Assembly (NCBI RefSeq): GCF_000367945.1
Contig: NZ_KB849179.1
Coordinates: forward strand, 2,255,747-2,319,746
DNA: 64,000 nt
Direction of reading: 5' to 3'
Source: Acinetobacter proteolyticus
GTDB taxonomy: Bacteria > Pseudomonadota > Gammaproteobacteria > Pseudomonadales > Moraxellaceae
Shown here: piece by piece, positions 8,666-17,347 of the stretch
Layout: every line of letters begins with the position of its first letter
Numbering within the stretch: position 1 is the stretch's first letter
The notes under the pieces: model-generated
Told to the model about the DNA's origin: nothing
The model's input: only the letters and a program-made list of their open reading frames with translations
Databases searched by the model: none
Translations under genes and position numbers: made by a program

Positions 8666-9280
8666 TTAGAATTTAGATAAACCAAAATGAGGCGGATTCA
8701 CCAAGAATGGCCAATTCTTTTGATACCCCAATCCATATTGAAATAAAGAAATTAACATTCGCGCCGTCAGCCCCCACACAATTTCACTCTCGACCTGCAT
8801 ACTTGGGAAATACAACGATTGTGTCGCCAAACGGACTTCATAAGGCAACGGTGGTGCATCAATCAATTCCTGTAAAGGTACAAAAAAGATTCGATCAATT
8901 TCTGTTGGCTGAGCAATTAAGTCGACTTGAGCCGGGATTAACCCCACAATCGGTTTAACCGAGAGACCACTTCGCGCCCGCTGAATCGGTAAATCCCCCA
9001 AAAGTTTGACATCAAATGGATTCAGTGCAGTTTCTTCTTGAGCCTCACGCAAAGCAACCACAATATTACTGGTATCACTTGGATCACGTTTGCCACCAGG
9101 GAAAGATACTTCCCCTGCATGTTGAGACAGCTGCATTGAACGGCGTGTCAGTAGAACTTTCGGTTGCGGTTCTTGGGTAATGGCAATCAAAACAGCGGCA
9201 TCTGCCTGCTGGATTCGTTTGGAAAAACGCAACCGTTGTTGTAAAAGCTGTATTAACGATGGTTCTTCCATATGACTCAT
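8666..9280 (-). CDS. CoA pyrophosphatase, NUDIX family (NudL-like)
   Basis: Probably hydrolyses coenzyme A and its thioesters to phosphopantetheine and 3',5'-ADP. The NUDIX box reads GGKRDPSDTSN through REAQEETAL, preceded by the CoA-type sequence SQHAGEVSFPGG that defines the UPF0035/NudL subgroup. About 204 residues from the ATG at 9280. A longer frame reaches 9337 but its extra residues are Lys/Glu-rich and unlike the family; the ATG at 9271 is also possible. It heads a two-gene unit with the carbonic anhydrase and is divergent from the next NUDIX gene. Confidence 0.87.
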   Translation of the reverse strand: MSHMEEPSLIQLLQQRLRFSKRIQQADAAVLIAITQEPQPKVLLTRRSMQLSQHAGEVSFPGGKRDPSDTSNIVVALREAQEETALNPFDVKLLGDLPIQRARSGLSVKPIVGLIPAQVDLIAQPTEIDRIFFVPLQELIDAPPLPYEVRLATQSLYFPSMQVESEIVWGLTARMLISLFQYGLGYQKNWPFLVNPPHFGLSKF

Positions 9281-9401
9281 CTCTTTTTTCTCTTTTTCCT
9301 TATCCAGCATCATAGCTGAAATTTTCACTGCAATCATAGATCATGATGCGAAGTCATCAAAATTCAGTTATGCTGAGCTATCTCTACGGTTGATGATAAT
9401 T

Positions 9402-9950
9402 ATGAGCTTTTGCGTTGCGTGTGGACATCAAACTGAAGCAAAAATTCCACTCGGTGATCATAAAACACGACTTGTCTGCACTCATTGTGGCAATATTCAC
9501 TACGAAAATCCCAAAGTGATTTGCGGTGCCTTGGCCCTTTGGGATGACAAAGTGTTGTTATGTCGCCGCGCAATTGAGCCTCGCTATGGTCTGTGGACCT
9601 TACCTGCTGGTTATATGGAACTCTTTGAAACCATGGAGCAAGGTGCGGCACGTGAAACCCGTGAGGAAGCTGAGGCCGAAGTAGAAATAGAACAACTGTA
9701 TTGTATGTACAATATTCCACGTATTGGCCAAATCTATGTGTTATTTAAAGCGCATTTAAAGCAAGGTTTATTTGGTGCGGGTGAAGAAAGTATTGAATGT
9801 CGTCTATTCGAAGAACATGAAATTCCTTGGACCGAACTGGCTTTTCCGAGTGTAGAACAAACACTCCGACATTATTTTACTGATCGTAAAACCGGACAGT
9901 TTCCTACCCATCTGGAAACGCTGGGAACACGGCTCGATCATACCGGTTAA
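9402..9950 (+). CDS. Zinc-ribbon NUDIX hydrolase
   Basis: About 182 residues. An N-terminal zinc ribbon (CVACG and CTHCG) is followed by a NUDIX domain with GYMELFETMEQGAARETREE, a complete box except for a variant first part. This layout resembles NudC-type or ADP-ribose/NAD-linked NUDIX proteins, but substrate cannot be read from sequence. I use the ATG at 9402, just before SFCVACG; ATG 9393 and TTG 9390 lie in the same frame. It is unlike the neighbouring CoA pyrophosphatase outside the NUDIX box, so the two are not a recent duplication. Confidence 0.82.
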   Translation: MSFCVACGHQTEAKIPLGDHKTRLVCTHCGNIHYENPKVICGALALWDDKVLLCRRAIEPRYGLWTLPAGYMELFETMEQGAARETREEAEAEVEIEQLYCMYNIPRIGQIYVLFKAHLKQGLFGAGEESIECRLFEEHEIPWTELAFPSVEQTLRHYFTDRKTGQFPTHLETLGTRLDHTG

Positions 9951-9952
9951 AT

Positions 9953-9980
9953 AAAAAAGACCGCCGCAGCGGTCTTTTTA
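9953..9980. terminator. Bidirectional intrinsic terminator between NUDIX gene and filF
   Basis: AAAAAGACCGC and GCGGTCTTTTT around a short loop, serving the converging NUDIX gene (plus) and filF (minus). Confidence 0.9.
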
Positions 9981-9988
9981 TTCTGTTA

Positions 9989-11971
9989 TTAAGACTTGAT
10001 CTTAATCGCATTACAAGCAGGAATCTTTTGATCGGCAACGGTAATACTCACCGTACCCGTATAACGTTTTGCTAAAGCTCTTTCTTCATCAGTTGGTCTA
10101 ACATACTGATTTTTATTTGTATCATTTAATTTATCATAAGTATTCACATAAGCAGCTTGATAATAAGCATATGTATTTGACCAAGCTACCTGATTATTTG
10201 CAAAATTTGTTAAATTTATCCCTGTTGCCTGACCATCCAATAAATTATGAATGTTAATTTTGGCGCCAGAACCAGAACTTAAATTTAAGCCAAACATTGC
10301 ACCATCAATCACATCAAACTTAGGATTAGCTAAAATGACACGTACAGAAATAGACTTATCATTTGCGGAAAATAATGTTGCTCCTGTTGTACCAATTCGA
10401 TATTGCATTTCACCATATTCATCTACAAGAGTTCCATCATTATTGACCGTTTGAATTGCAGCACAATTCCCAGTCATATCCGTTGTCGTAGCTCCTTTCT
10501 TGATATCTGTTCGAATATCCCCATTCTCATCAATTACAATACCTAGATTTACTTCTTTTGGTGTAACACTAGTGTCATTAAACTTAAAAGTAAGTGTTGC
10601 ATACAACGGGAAAATATATCGTTGTTTTGATTCTACATTTTTTTCAGTTCTAAAAATATCTCTTGCTAAATAACTAGATGGATTAACTTTAACAATATCA
10701 ATCACCCCTCGATAGGACTCACCACGAATTGTTTGTCTCCACAATCCTAAATTACTACTATCTATTGTATCCGTATCTTTAGCTAATATTAATTTCCGAT
10801 ATACACTCTCTGTACCCGCGATCGTATTACCATTAGTTAATTTACCTTGAGTAATTAATATATCATCAGCGACATCATTGGTCTGACTAAAATGCAATGG
10901 TTGATTTACATTTACTTTCTGACTCAATGGATCAAACCAATTTTTCGTTGTAGTAGCTTGAATTTTTATAGGCTTTACTTTAGTCGTAAGTACATACGGA
11001 GATAAAACCGTATTATTTGATATAGTTGCACTCCCCCTCCATTGTTGACCATAACCGAGCGTGTAACCTTGACGATCAGATAATAAGAAAAAACTTCCCA
11101 TAGAATGTAATAGATTATTGCTGGCTTTAGTACAATCTGTATAAATCGCTTTATTACAACCAAAGAAACCATCAGGTCTAACACCTGCAATCTCGGTTGA
11201 ACTAATTTCTCCACCTTCTTTATAAATTGGAATTTCTGCTTGCCAAACGCCAGAGTTTGTTAAATTTAAAAGTTCAACAACCATATTAAACGCTTGTTCA
11301 TCAGTAACAGATGCTACATTTAACCAAGGCTTCAAAATCTGGGCATATTCCCCACTTATGAACTCAGAAACACCAACATCTTTTTCTATTAAAGATAATT
11401 TATCTGTTTTATCTGTAGTTAATTCCGTTGGTTGTAGATCGGTAACAACATTATTTCCTCGCTCTATACCTAAGCTTTGAAATATTTTCACGAGAGCCAT
11501 AGCTACTTTAATCGTTTCATCATTCGCACTTAATGATGCAGGTTCTTTTCCTGTTAATGCTGTAGCAAAATCAACTACACGAATACGGGGTAAGGTTGTT
11601 GTTTTTAACTTAGAAATATTATCAAGTTTAACTGAGCCTAAACTAATTTTTCGGGGACTCAATGCACCTTGAATATAAAAGTTAACACTATCTCCGAGCT
11701 TACATGCACCAGAAACAACATTACTATCTAATTTAGTCGCAAAATGGTTAACCGTATCGCTACTACAATCAAAATTTAAACCAGCAACAGGATAGTCTAA
11801 TACAAATTGCAAACAGTTATCTGCTGTAATATCGCAACTGGTGCTTGATGTGACACCTTTTACACCTTTATTAGGATCCTCATTGATTTTTGCGCTTTCA
11901 CTACCACATCCATGTAAAAAAAAAGCCAACGTTGAAAGCGCAAATGGCAATAGTATTTTTTTATTCATCAT
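9989..11971 (-). CDS. filF: Putative pilus/fibre-system lipoprotein FilF
   Basis: 660 residues. MMNKKILLPFALSTLAFFLHGC is a lipoprotein signal with a lipobox-like LHGC, so the mature protein is probably lipid-anchored and surface- or periplasm-exposed. The rest has no family I can name: mostly beta-rich, Asn/Thr/Lys-rich, with scattered Cys. FilF is the last gene of filB-F and starts 18 nt after filE with AGGA 8 nt before its ATG. Its coding sequence looks more A+T-rich than its neighbours by eye. It has been discussed as a vaccine candidate in A. baumannii (from memory); molecular role unknown. Confidence 0.82.
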   Translation of the reverse strand: MMNKKILLPFALSTLAFFLHGCGSESAKINEDPNKGVKGVTSSTSCDITADNCLQFVLDYPVAGLNFDCSSDTVNHFATKLDSNVVSGACKLGDSVNFYIQGALSPRKISLGSVKLDNISKLKTTTLPRIRVVDFATALTGKEPASLSANDETIKVAMALVKIFQSLGIERGNNVVTDLQPTELTTDKTDKLSLIEKDVGVSEFISGEYAQILKPWLNVASVTDEQAFNMVVELLNLTNSGVWQAEIPIYKEGGEISSTEIAGVRPDGFFGCNKAIYTDCTKASNNLLHSMGSFFLLSDRQGYTLGYGQQWRGSATISNNTVLSPYVLTTKVKPIKIQATTTKNWFDPLSQKVNVNQPLHFSQTNDVADDILITQGKLTNGNTIAGTESVYRKLILAKDTDTIDSSNLGLWRQTIRGESYRGVIDIVKVNPSSYLARDIFRTEKNVESKQRYIFPLYATLTFKFNDTSVTPKEVNLGIVIDENGDIRTDIKKGATTTDMTGNCAAIQTVNNDGTLVDEYGEMQYRIGTTGATLFSANDKSISVRVILANPKFDVIDGAMFGLNLSSGSGAKINIHNLLDGQATGINLTNFANNQVAWSNTYAYYQAAYVNTYDKLNDTNKNQYVRPTDEERALAKRYTGTVSITVADQKIPACNAIKIKS

Positions 11972-11989
11972 TGATTCATCCTATCCATG

Positions 11990-13240
11990 TTACTGTAAAA
12001 CAGAAATTCTGATCTGCCCCTGATTTGAGAGCTCTCGCTCAGAAACATCAACTGCAGAGGCTAAAGGTGTCATCATCACATAACGAACATCTTTAGGTAC
12101 TTTTATCACACCTTGAAGTGCAGAGTGTTGCAACACTGTCGCTGCAGTTGTGCTATTTTTAAACCCACTGACCCCCTCAGCAATACAGCCTTTTTCATCG
12201 AGAAAAACAACCAGTGGCCAGTAATACACTGGTTTACTGTTACTAGAAGAATATGAGTCAATCTGCATATATTGAATCGAGGTATCTAACTTCAAAAGTT
12301 CATATTCAAACTTATCCTTCAGTGGCTTTCTAGGCCAAATGCCGACATCTTTATTCAAAGTCAAGGTTTTGATCGACTTTTTATAATCTTCTAAAAAACA
12401 GCGATCATTTTCAAAAGCAGCTTTTAGATCTTCACTCGATAAACGCACATAGGTGCTAGATAAAACGATTGGAGCAGAGGATTGCTGTGAACGATTTAAT
12501 AATTTATCCAAAACTGAACGACTTACTCCTTTTTTCCGTTCAATCGTTTCAGTACGCCCAGTGCCGTCAGGTATGGTATAAAAGCGTTTTTTGCCATCAA
12601 GATTAAATTCTTGATTTTCTAAATATTCATTATTGACATAATCAACACCATCCACCTGACTAAATCCAGTGGATGAGACTACCTCATTTGAAGAACTTGA
12701 AATGCCTTGAGCTAACGGTGCTTCTTTTATCACAGTTGTGTTTTTTTCAACTGATGGCGTCTCTATCATCAATGGGCGTGTAGATACTTGGATCACTTTT
12801 GATTGTTCAATAGGTACAATTGGAGACTTTATTGTCCCCTTGTCCATCCTATCAGATGAAGGCATTGGTTCTATTTTATGCTGTTCTATCGTAGGTTTAG
12901 CACCTTCATCAGTTTTAATAGCCTTAGGCAGATTTTTTGGGGGCTCAACTGGATGAGCATATTCAACCTTTTGCTGTTCGATAGGCACAACAATGGTCTT
13001 TACCGTACTGGAATGATCAATAGTTGGCTGAACCGTTTTTTCAGTAATAATTGCCTGTTTCTGCTTATTTGGCTCTACTGCTTTTTTTCCATCTCTCATC
13101 GGCACAACCATAGGACGACCATCAGGCCCAATAATTGTATAAAAACCATTTGCATAGACAACCGAAGTACTTGCTATCATTAAGCATACAAATGAAATTA
13201 CAAGTCTTGATTGACGGATCATTTTATTTTGCATTACCAT
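11990..13240 (-). CDS. filE: Putative pilus-system protein FilE
   Basis: 416 residues with an N-terminal signal peptide (about residues 7-30, ending VVYA). The mature start has FYTIIGPDGRPMVVP, and a similar FYTIPDGTGRTETI appears near residue 220, suggesting a duplicated small module. Residues 50-190 are low-complexity, Pro/Lys/Glu/Thr-rich, with repeated VPIEQ(Q/S)KV units, probably an extended periplasmic linker. The C-terminal ~170 residues look globular, with two Cys (FENDRCFLEDY and EKGCIAEG) that could pair. Its start overlaps the filD stop by 7 nt. The name rests on locus position and match to the Acinetobacter fil order. Confidence 0.8.
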   Translation of the reverse strand: MVMQNKMIRQSRLVISFVCLMIASTSVVYANGFYTIIGPDGRPMVVPMRDGKKAVEPNKQKQAIITEKTVQPTIDHSSTVKTIVVPIEQQKVEYAHPVEPPKNLPKAIKTDEGAKPTIEQHKIEPMPSSDRMDKGTIKSPIVPIEQSKVIQVSTRPLMIETPSVEKNTTVIKEAPLAQGISSSSNEVVSSTGFSQVDGVDYVNNEYLENQEFNLDGKKRFYTIPDGTGRTETIERKKGVSRSVLDKLLNRSQQSSAPIVLSSTYVRLSSEDLKAAFENDRCFLEDYKKSIKTLTLNKDVGIWPRKPLKDKFEYELLKLDTSIQYMQIDSYSSSNSKPVYYWPLVVFLDEKGCIAEGVSGFKNSTTAATVLQHSALQGVIKVPKDVRYVMMTPLASAVDVSERELSNQGQIRISVLQ

Positions 13241-14901
13241 CTAGTTCTATAGTTAATACCAAGTAACGTTACTTTTGTATTTGTTTTTACATTTAAACCA
13301 GCATAAGGGTTTAATAAAAGGTTATCCACTCCTGTTTTATTGGATAAACTACTGGTATTTGCAGGAATGTCGTCACGGCTACGTAAGAAACCAATTGATA
13401 AATCTAAATCTGTATCCTGATCGAAACGATAGCCAACACCTAAGCCAAACAATTGCGCATTGTTAATCGGCACCATGGTATTTCGCTTATCATCAGGGAT
13501 TGAACTTGTCCGTGGTTCATAACCCATACGTAACTTCAAGCGATCTGTTGCAGAATATTCAAAACCTATTCCCCAACGCCAAGAAGATTGAAATTTTAAT
13601 GGCAAGGATAACGAACGATCTGTGACATCAGCAGATAATAATTTCGCGACTTTTAATAAAGAGATTTGTCGATCAAACTCAAATTTAAACTTGTCCCAAG
13701 CCGAGAAATCTGTCCACCCTAAATCAAAATTCATTTGTAAATCAGGTAATATTTTATATTTAATCCCTGCTTTAAAATGTTGTGGATACTTAAAGTCCAT
13801 CGCCAATAAACCAGATTCCACAGCAGGTGCATAACCAGGAAAGCCTAAAATGGCAGCCAGAATTTGCCCCGTTGCAGATGAGTTTAAAGCTGCAATTAAC
13901 TGTTGCGGAGCCTCAGCAACATTAATCAAATATTTACCTTTTAAACGCATCTTCGCTTCACTTTGATACACCATACCAAAGCTAAAATCGTCTGTTGGTT
14001 CCCAAAGTAAACCTAGGTTATAACTTGGACTTAATGACTGCTCTAAAGAAACATCCAAGGCTCCAACCTTGCTAAATGGATTCATGCCCTCTTTCGCATT
14101 ACACATACCAAAAAGCAAAAGGTCGGTAATAATGTCGCCATTCTCTTTAAATGGGCCACAGACTACCTCATCGACCATACGCAGCACCCCAATTAACTCA
14201 TTAGGAAAACGCAGATCCGTTTTCATCGCAATGGCTTGGTACGACATTCCAAATGATGCGCCTAAATATAAATTATCATTGACCTGATAACCAAATGAAG
14301 GTGATAAATAGGTAATCCGCTCTAAGGCAACCTGTTGTCCCATATAGTTACTTGGATTACCATCCTCCGCCCCAAAACCAGCAACCAGTGGTGCATAAAT
14401 CGCAGTTGCATAAGTTACCTTTGAGCCTGGAGGTTTATAGGAAATACCTGCTGTAGGTGCAACTAAAGGCGAATTCGGACCTAAATCTACAATTTTCTTT
14501 AAAATTGGGACATAAATACTGGCATATTCAACATCACCATGTACCGTACCTTTAAAATCTGTACAAATGTTTGCATCAACTTCAGGACCATCATTACAGA
14601 CTAAAGGATCATCCGAATAGCCGAAAACGTTATACCCCCCAGGTGCTGAATAGTCTCGTTGAATTGCAAAATTAGCCAAAATCCCTTGTACATCGGTTTG
14701 TAAGCCATCTAGTTTAGCCAATGCTGCTGGGTTAAAGTGAACAGCACTAATGCCTGGTGGATCAGCGGTTACCGCATTCCCTAAGGAAAGAGAACGTAAA
14801 TCTACAGATAAGTCTTGTCCGAGTTGTGCATGAGTTGCACCCGATAGCCCCACAAAAAAAATTGCTATCGTTAATGGACATAATTTAAGGTTTTTCACCA
14901 T
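13234..14901 (-). CDS. filD: FadL/OmpP1-family outer-membrane barrel FilD
   Basis: 555 residues. After a signal peptide (to about residue 25, THA) the mature N-terminus carries LRSLSLGNAVTADPPGISAVHFNPAALAKLDG, the hatch-like FadL signature. The C-terminal half is rich in alternating beta strands and ends NYRTRW with an aromatic last residue, as outer-membrane barrels do. FadL proteins import hydrophobic compounds; in this operon it may serve assembly or be an accessory channel (inference). A strong AAGGAG lies 8 nt before the ATG and the gene begins 12 nt after filC. Two barrels (FilC, FilD) in one operon is notable. Confidence 0.87.
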   Translation of the reverse strand: MVKNLKLCPLTIAIFFVGLSGATHAQLGQDLSVDLRSLSLGNAVTADPPGISAVHFNPAALAKLDGLQTDVQGILANFAIQRDYSAPGGYNVFGYSDDPLVCNDGPEVDANICTDFKGTVHGDVEYASIYVPILKKIVDLGPNSPLVAPTAGISYKPPGSKVTYATAIYAPLVAGFGAEDGNPSNYMGQQVALERITYLSPSFGYQVNDNLYLGASFGMSYQAIAMKTDLRFPNELIGVLRMVDEVVCGPFKENGDIITDLLLFGMCNAKEGMNPFSKVGALDVSLEQSLSPSYNLGLLWEPTDDFSFGMVYQSEAKMRLKGKYLINVAEAPQQLIAALNSSATGQILAAILGFPGYAPAVESGLLAMDFKYPQHFKAGIKYKILPDLQMNFDLGWTDFSAWDKFKFEFDRQISLLKVAKLLSADVTDRSLSLPLKFQSSWRWGIGFEYSATDRLKLRMGYEPRTSSIPDDKRNTMVPINNAQLFGLGVGYRFDQDTDLDLSIGFLRSRDDIPANTSSLSNKTGVDNLLLNPYAGLNVKTNTKVTLLGINYRTRW

Positions 14902-14913
14902 TATTATATCTCC

Positions 14914-16068
14914 TTAACGGACTTTCTTACCAAAACCGATGATATCAAGTGGGAAAGATAGGCCGAGTGAAACATCAGGTGCATCTTCCGTTAAACCAAT
15001 CCCAACCGTACCATTGACAATTGTCTCAGGCGATACACGCACCCCTAAAGCAAATGACAACATTGCGCTACTTTGATCTGCAGATTTATAACTTTCATCA
15101 TTTTCAAAATAGAATTTTGCGCCCGTGTTAAAGCTTTGTTGATATGACATTGTCAAAGACACATCATAGTTAAAGGAGTAAGCAAATCCAAAAGAGAAGC
15201 CACCGCTTAAACCTGGATCAAAACTCTCAAGTACACGACTTCCACGCAATTGATTAAGACCAGACTCTTTCAAACCATAACTTGTTGAAACTGAAGCAAA
15301 CAATACGACAGGATCAATATATTTACGTGTACTTGCACCTGCACCAACTGAGTAATATCCTTTACCTGTTGAAAGCTCATCTACCCCAATTTCATATGGG
15401 CTGTCACCAGTCTTGGTTGATAAACTACCAAATAAGACTAAAGGTAATCGACCTTGTTTCAATGGGAACGGTTCCCAACGCGCACCAAAGTTGATATCAC
15501 CTAAACCTGCAGTTGTCTGGTCTTGTAATAAGTCTTTTTTCGCAACAAAAGGTAATGATGCAGATAAAGTGACGTTGTCCAATACGCCATATTGCACCGT
15601 AAAGGTATTGGTTAAGGTATGGTTAGCATCTTCCTCTACACGTAATCGTGATAGCGAGCTATTACTATCATTCATTGCCAAATCAAGGCGGCTATCTCGA
15701 TAGTAGGTATAATCTAAATCATAATAAGATGAGAAAATACCTTTCTTAATTAATGAGTATTGACGTTCATTTGAGGTAAAAACTTCTTGCAAATTTGTTT
15801 CTTGAGTCGCATCACTTTCTTTTTTTTGTAAAGCACTTGCAGCTTGATCTGCTTGACTCCCCTCAACAGCCGAAGCAATCTCTGGTGTAGAATTGACAGG
15901 ACTTTCAATCACTGTATTCGTCGGTACTTGAACCGCCTGATCTGTCTCAGATGCTACAGGCTCGGTTGCGGGTTGTTGTTCTGCTGCGTAAAGTGTCGAT
16001 GTGATCGCGCTTAAACTTAAGGCCAACACACTCATATTCATCCATGTACGATTCATTTTACTTTGCAT
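14914..16068 (-). CDS. filC: Outer-membrane barrel FilC, FapF-like architecture
   Basis: 384 residues. A signal peptide (cleavage near LYA, residue 28) is followed by a low-complexity Gln/Ala/Glu/Thr segment to about residue 95. A beta-barrel of the Phenol_MetA_deg type follows: YGVLDNVTLSASLPF, GLGDINFGARW, LFGSLSTKTGDSPYE, strands to the end. The same order of helical or low-complexity N-terminus and barrel is found in FapF, the export channel for Pseudomonas functional amyloid. I therefore infer that FilC exports the FilA subunit. ATG 16056 is an alternative start with better spacing to AGG. It starts 33 nt after filB. Confidence 0.8.
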   Translation of the reverse strand: MQSKMNRTWMNMSVLALSLSAITSTLYAAEQQPATEPVASETDQAVQVPTNTVIESPVNSTPEIASAVEGSQADQAASALQKKESDATQETNLQEVFTSNERQYSLIKKGIFSSYYDLDYTYYRDSRLDLAMNDSNSSLSRLRVEEDANHTLTNTFTVQYGVLDNVTLSASLPFVAKKDLLQDQTTAGLGDINFGARWEPFPLKQGRLPLVLFGSLSTKTGDSPYEIGVDELSTGKGYYSVGAGASTRKYIDPVVLFASVSTSYGLKESGLNQLRGSRVLESFDPGLSGGFSFGFAYSFNYDVSLTMSYQQSFNTGAKFYFENDESYKSADQSSAMLSFALGVRVSPETIVNGTVGIGLTEDAPDVSLGLSFPLDIIGFGKKVR

Positions 16069-16101
16069 CCTATTACATTAATTTTACTGATTTTTCTAAA
16101 C

Positions 16102-16935
16102 TTACTTCCGCTTGTAATATAAGCGCATATAGGTGTTAATTGGTTGGTTATAAGTTGCAGAATTAGGATCTGCATCCAAAACCCGACGCATGGTTGACGC
16201 TTTGTCTGCAAGGCGTTCAAATTTTTGCGTTGGAAACTGAATTTCAGCAAGAGCGTACCGATTTACTGTTGCATCTTCTACATGACGCATATCTGCATCT
16301 TGCAATGCCAATAAACTCTTTTGGTACTGTTGAGGGATATCAACAATAAATAATGTATTATTGTCCCATATTTCTTTAAACCGAGCTTCATCAAAGCTAA
16401 TATTGCCAAGCGCTGGATCAGCAACATAAACCCTTCCATCTTTATACGCTTTATATACGACAAAATGCTTAAAGCCTGCATAAGTAATAGGCACAATTGC
16501 AGGCTGTTTTAAAGCTGTAAGGTCTGAAAACTCCCCACGATAGCCACCGCTATTAATCCCTAAAGCGGAGACAAAGCGTTTCATATCTAATAAAGAGAAA
16601 CTTCGACGCTCGATAATGCGTTGATACTCGCCATATTGAAGTAAACCGCTCATAGTTTGCTGTTCAGTTAGTCTCAAACCACCATAACCATTGAGTAGAG
16701 TCGTTAAGGCAGCAGAACCACAGCTATAATCATAAGCTTGGCGTACAATCCCCCGGAACTGCTCCTCTACAGCGGGTTTAATCACAACTGATTCGCGATG
16801 ATTCCGTGTAAATGAAGGGTTACGAGAATCCAAAGTTTCCGTATAGAATACAGTCCCTTCTGGTTTTTTTTCTATTTCAAAGGCTTGCGTTGTAAAGTAA
16901 TACATCAATGCCGAGCCTAAAGCGATCTCTAACAT
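16102..16935 (-). CDS. filB: C39-family cysteine peptidase FilB, FapD-like
   Basis: 277 residues. The C39 signature is complete: Gln66 and Cys72 in RQAYDYSCGSAAL, His157 in FKHFVVY, and Asp173 in VADPALG. There are no ABC-transporter domains, unlike bacteriocin exporters; this is the stand-alone form, as in FapD of the Fap amyloid operon. A weak hydrophobic stretch near the N-terminus may anchor or export it to the periplasm. It opens the filB-F unit; the upstream 412 bp carry the filA terminator, three T8 tracts and a palindrome. The probable job is proteolysis linked to secretion of FilA or another system protein (inference). Confidence 0.85.
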   Translation of the reverse strand: MLEIALGSALMYYFTTQAFEIEKKPEGTVFYTETLDSRNPSFTRNHRESVVIKPAVEEQFRGIVRQAYDYSCGSAALTTLLNGYGGLRLTEQQTMSGLLQYGEYQRIIERRSFSLLDMKRFVSALGINSGGYRGEFSDLTALKQPAIVPITYAGFKHFVVYKAYKDGRVYVADPALGNISFDEARFKEIWDNNTLFIVDIPQQYQKSLLALQDADMRHVEDATVNRYALAEIQFPTQKFERLADKASTMRRVLDADPNSATYNQPINTYMRLYYKRK

Positions 16936-16985
16936 AAGTCTCTTTTTCTAACAATGGCAGCACTTGCCTTATTCATTTTATTTTT

Positions 16986-17000
16986 AGTGTCGATGACACT
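16986..17000. promoter_or_regulatory. Perfect palindrome upstream of filB
   Basis: AGTGTC, GAT, GACACT: a 6-bp inverted repeat about 50-65 bp before the filB start. It could be an operator or a small hairpin in the leader. No regulator can be assigned. Confidence 0.35.
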
Positions 17001-17046
17001 ACATCCCTGCAAGATGAAGATACCTTCTTTTATAAGAAAATACATC

Positions 17047-17084
17047 TTTTTTTTGGTTTTTTTTGACGGAATGTTATTTTTTTT
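17047..17084. repeat. Three T8 tracts in helical phase upstream of filB
   Basis: Runs of exactly eight T lie at 17047-17054, 17057-17064 and 17077-17084, i.e. starts 10 and 20 bp apart. They occupy the 412-bp gap between the filA terminator and filB. A-tracts in phase with the helix bend DNA, and homopolymers of this length can slip. The rest of 16936-17305 is A+T-rich with no gene. Confidence 0.6.
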
Positions 17085-17305
17085 ATTATTACTTCTATAA
17101 TTTGACAATTATTGTGTTTAATCAAACATTTTTATAACATTGTTTTAAATTTTTATCTTCTATTCATATTTATCAAAGTCCTATTCTGTAGCTTAAGTTA
17201 AATAATGAATAGGCATAAAATAACAACAAGCAATGAGAATAAGTTAAATCCATAAGTCCTACTTTTTCTATCTATATAATCGTTACTAATGTAAATTCTT
17301 TTAAA

Positions 17306-17338
17306 AACAAAAAAAGCGCAAAAGCGCTTTTTTTGTTT
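17306..17338 (-). terminator. Strong terminator after filA
   Basis: A 14-bp perfect stem of GCGC extended by A7/T7 and outer AAC/GTT pairs around an AAAA loop, right after the filA stop. It should separate filA from filB-F, so the downstream genes need their own promoter or readthrough. Confidence 0.92.
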
Positions 17339-17347
17339 AATAATTGA

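Noticed and set aside
8666..9950. The two neighbouring NUDIX genes as a recent duplication
   Set aside because: Only the NUDIX box is shared; one has a zinc ribbon and the other the CoA-pyrophosphatase motif.
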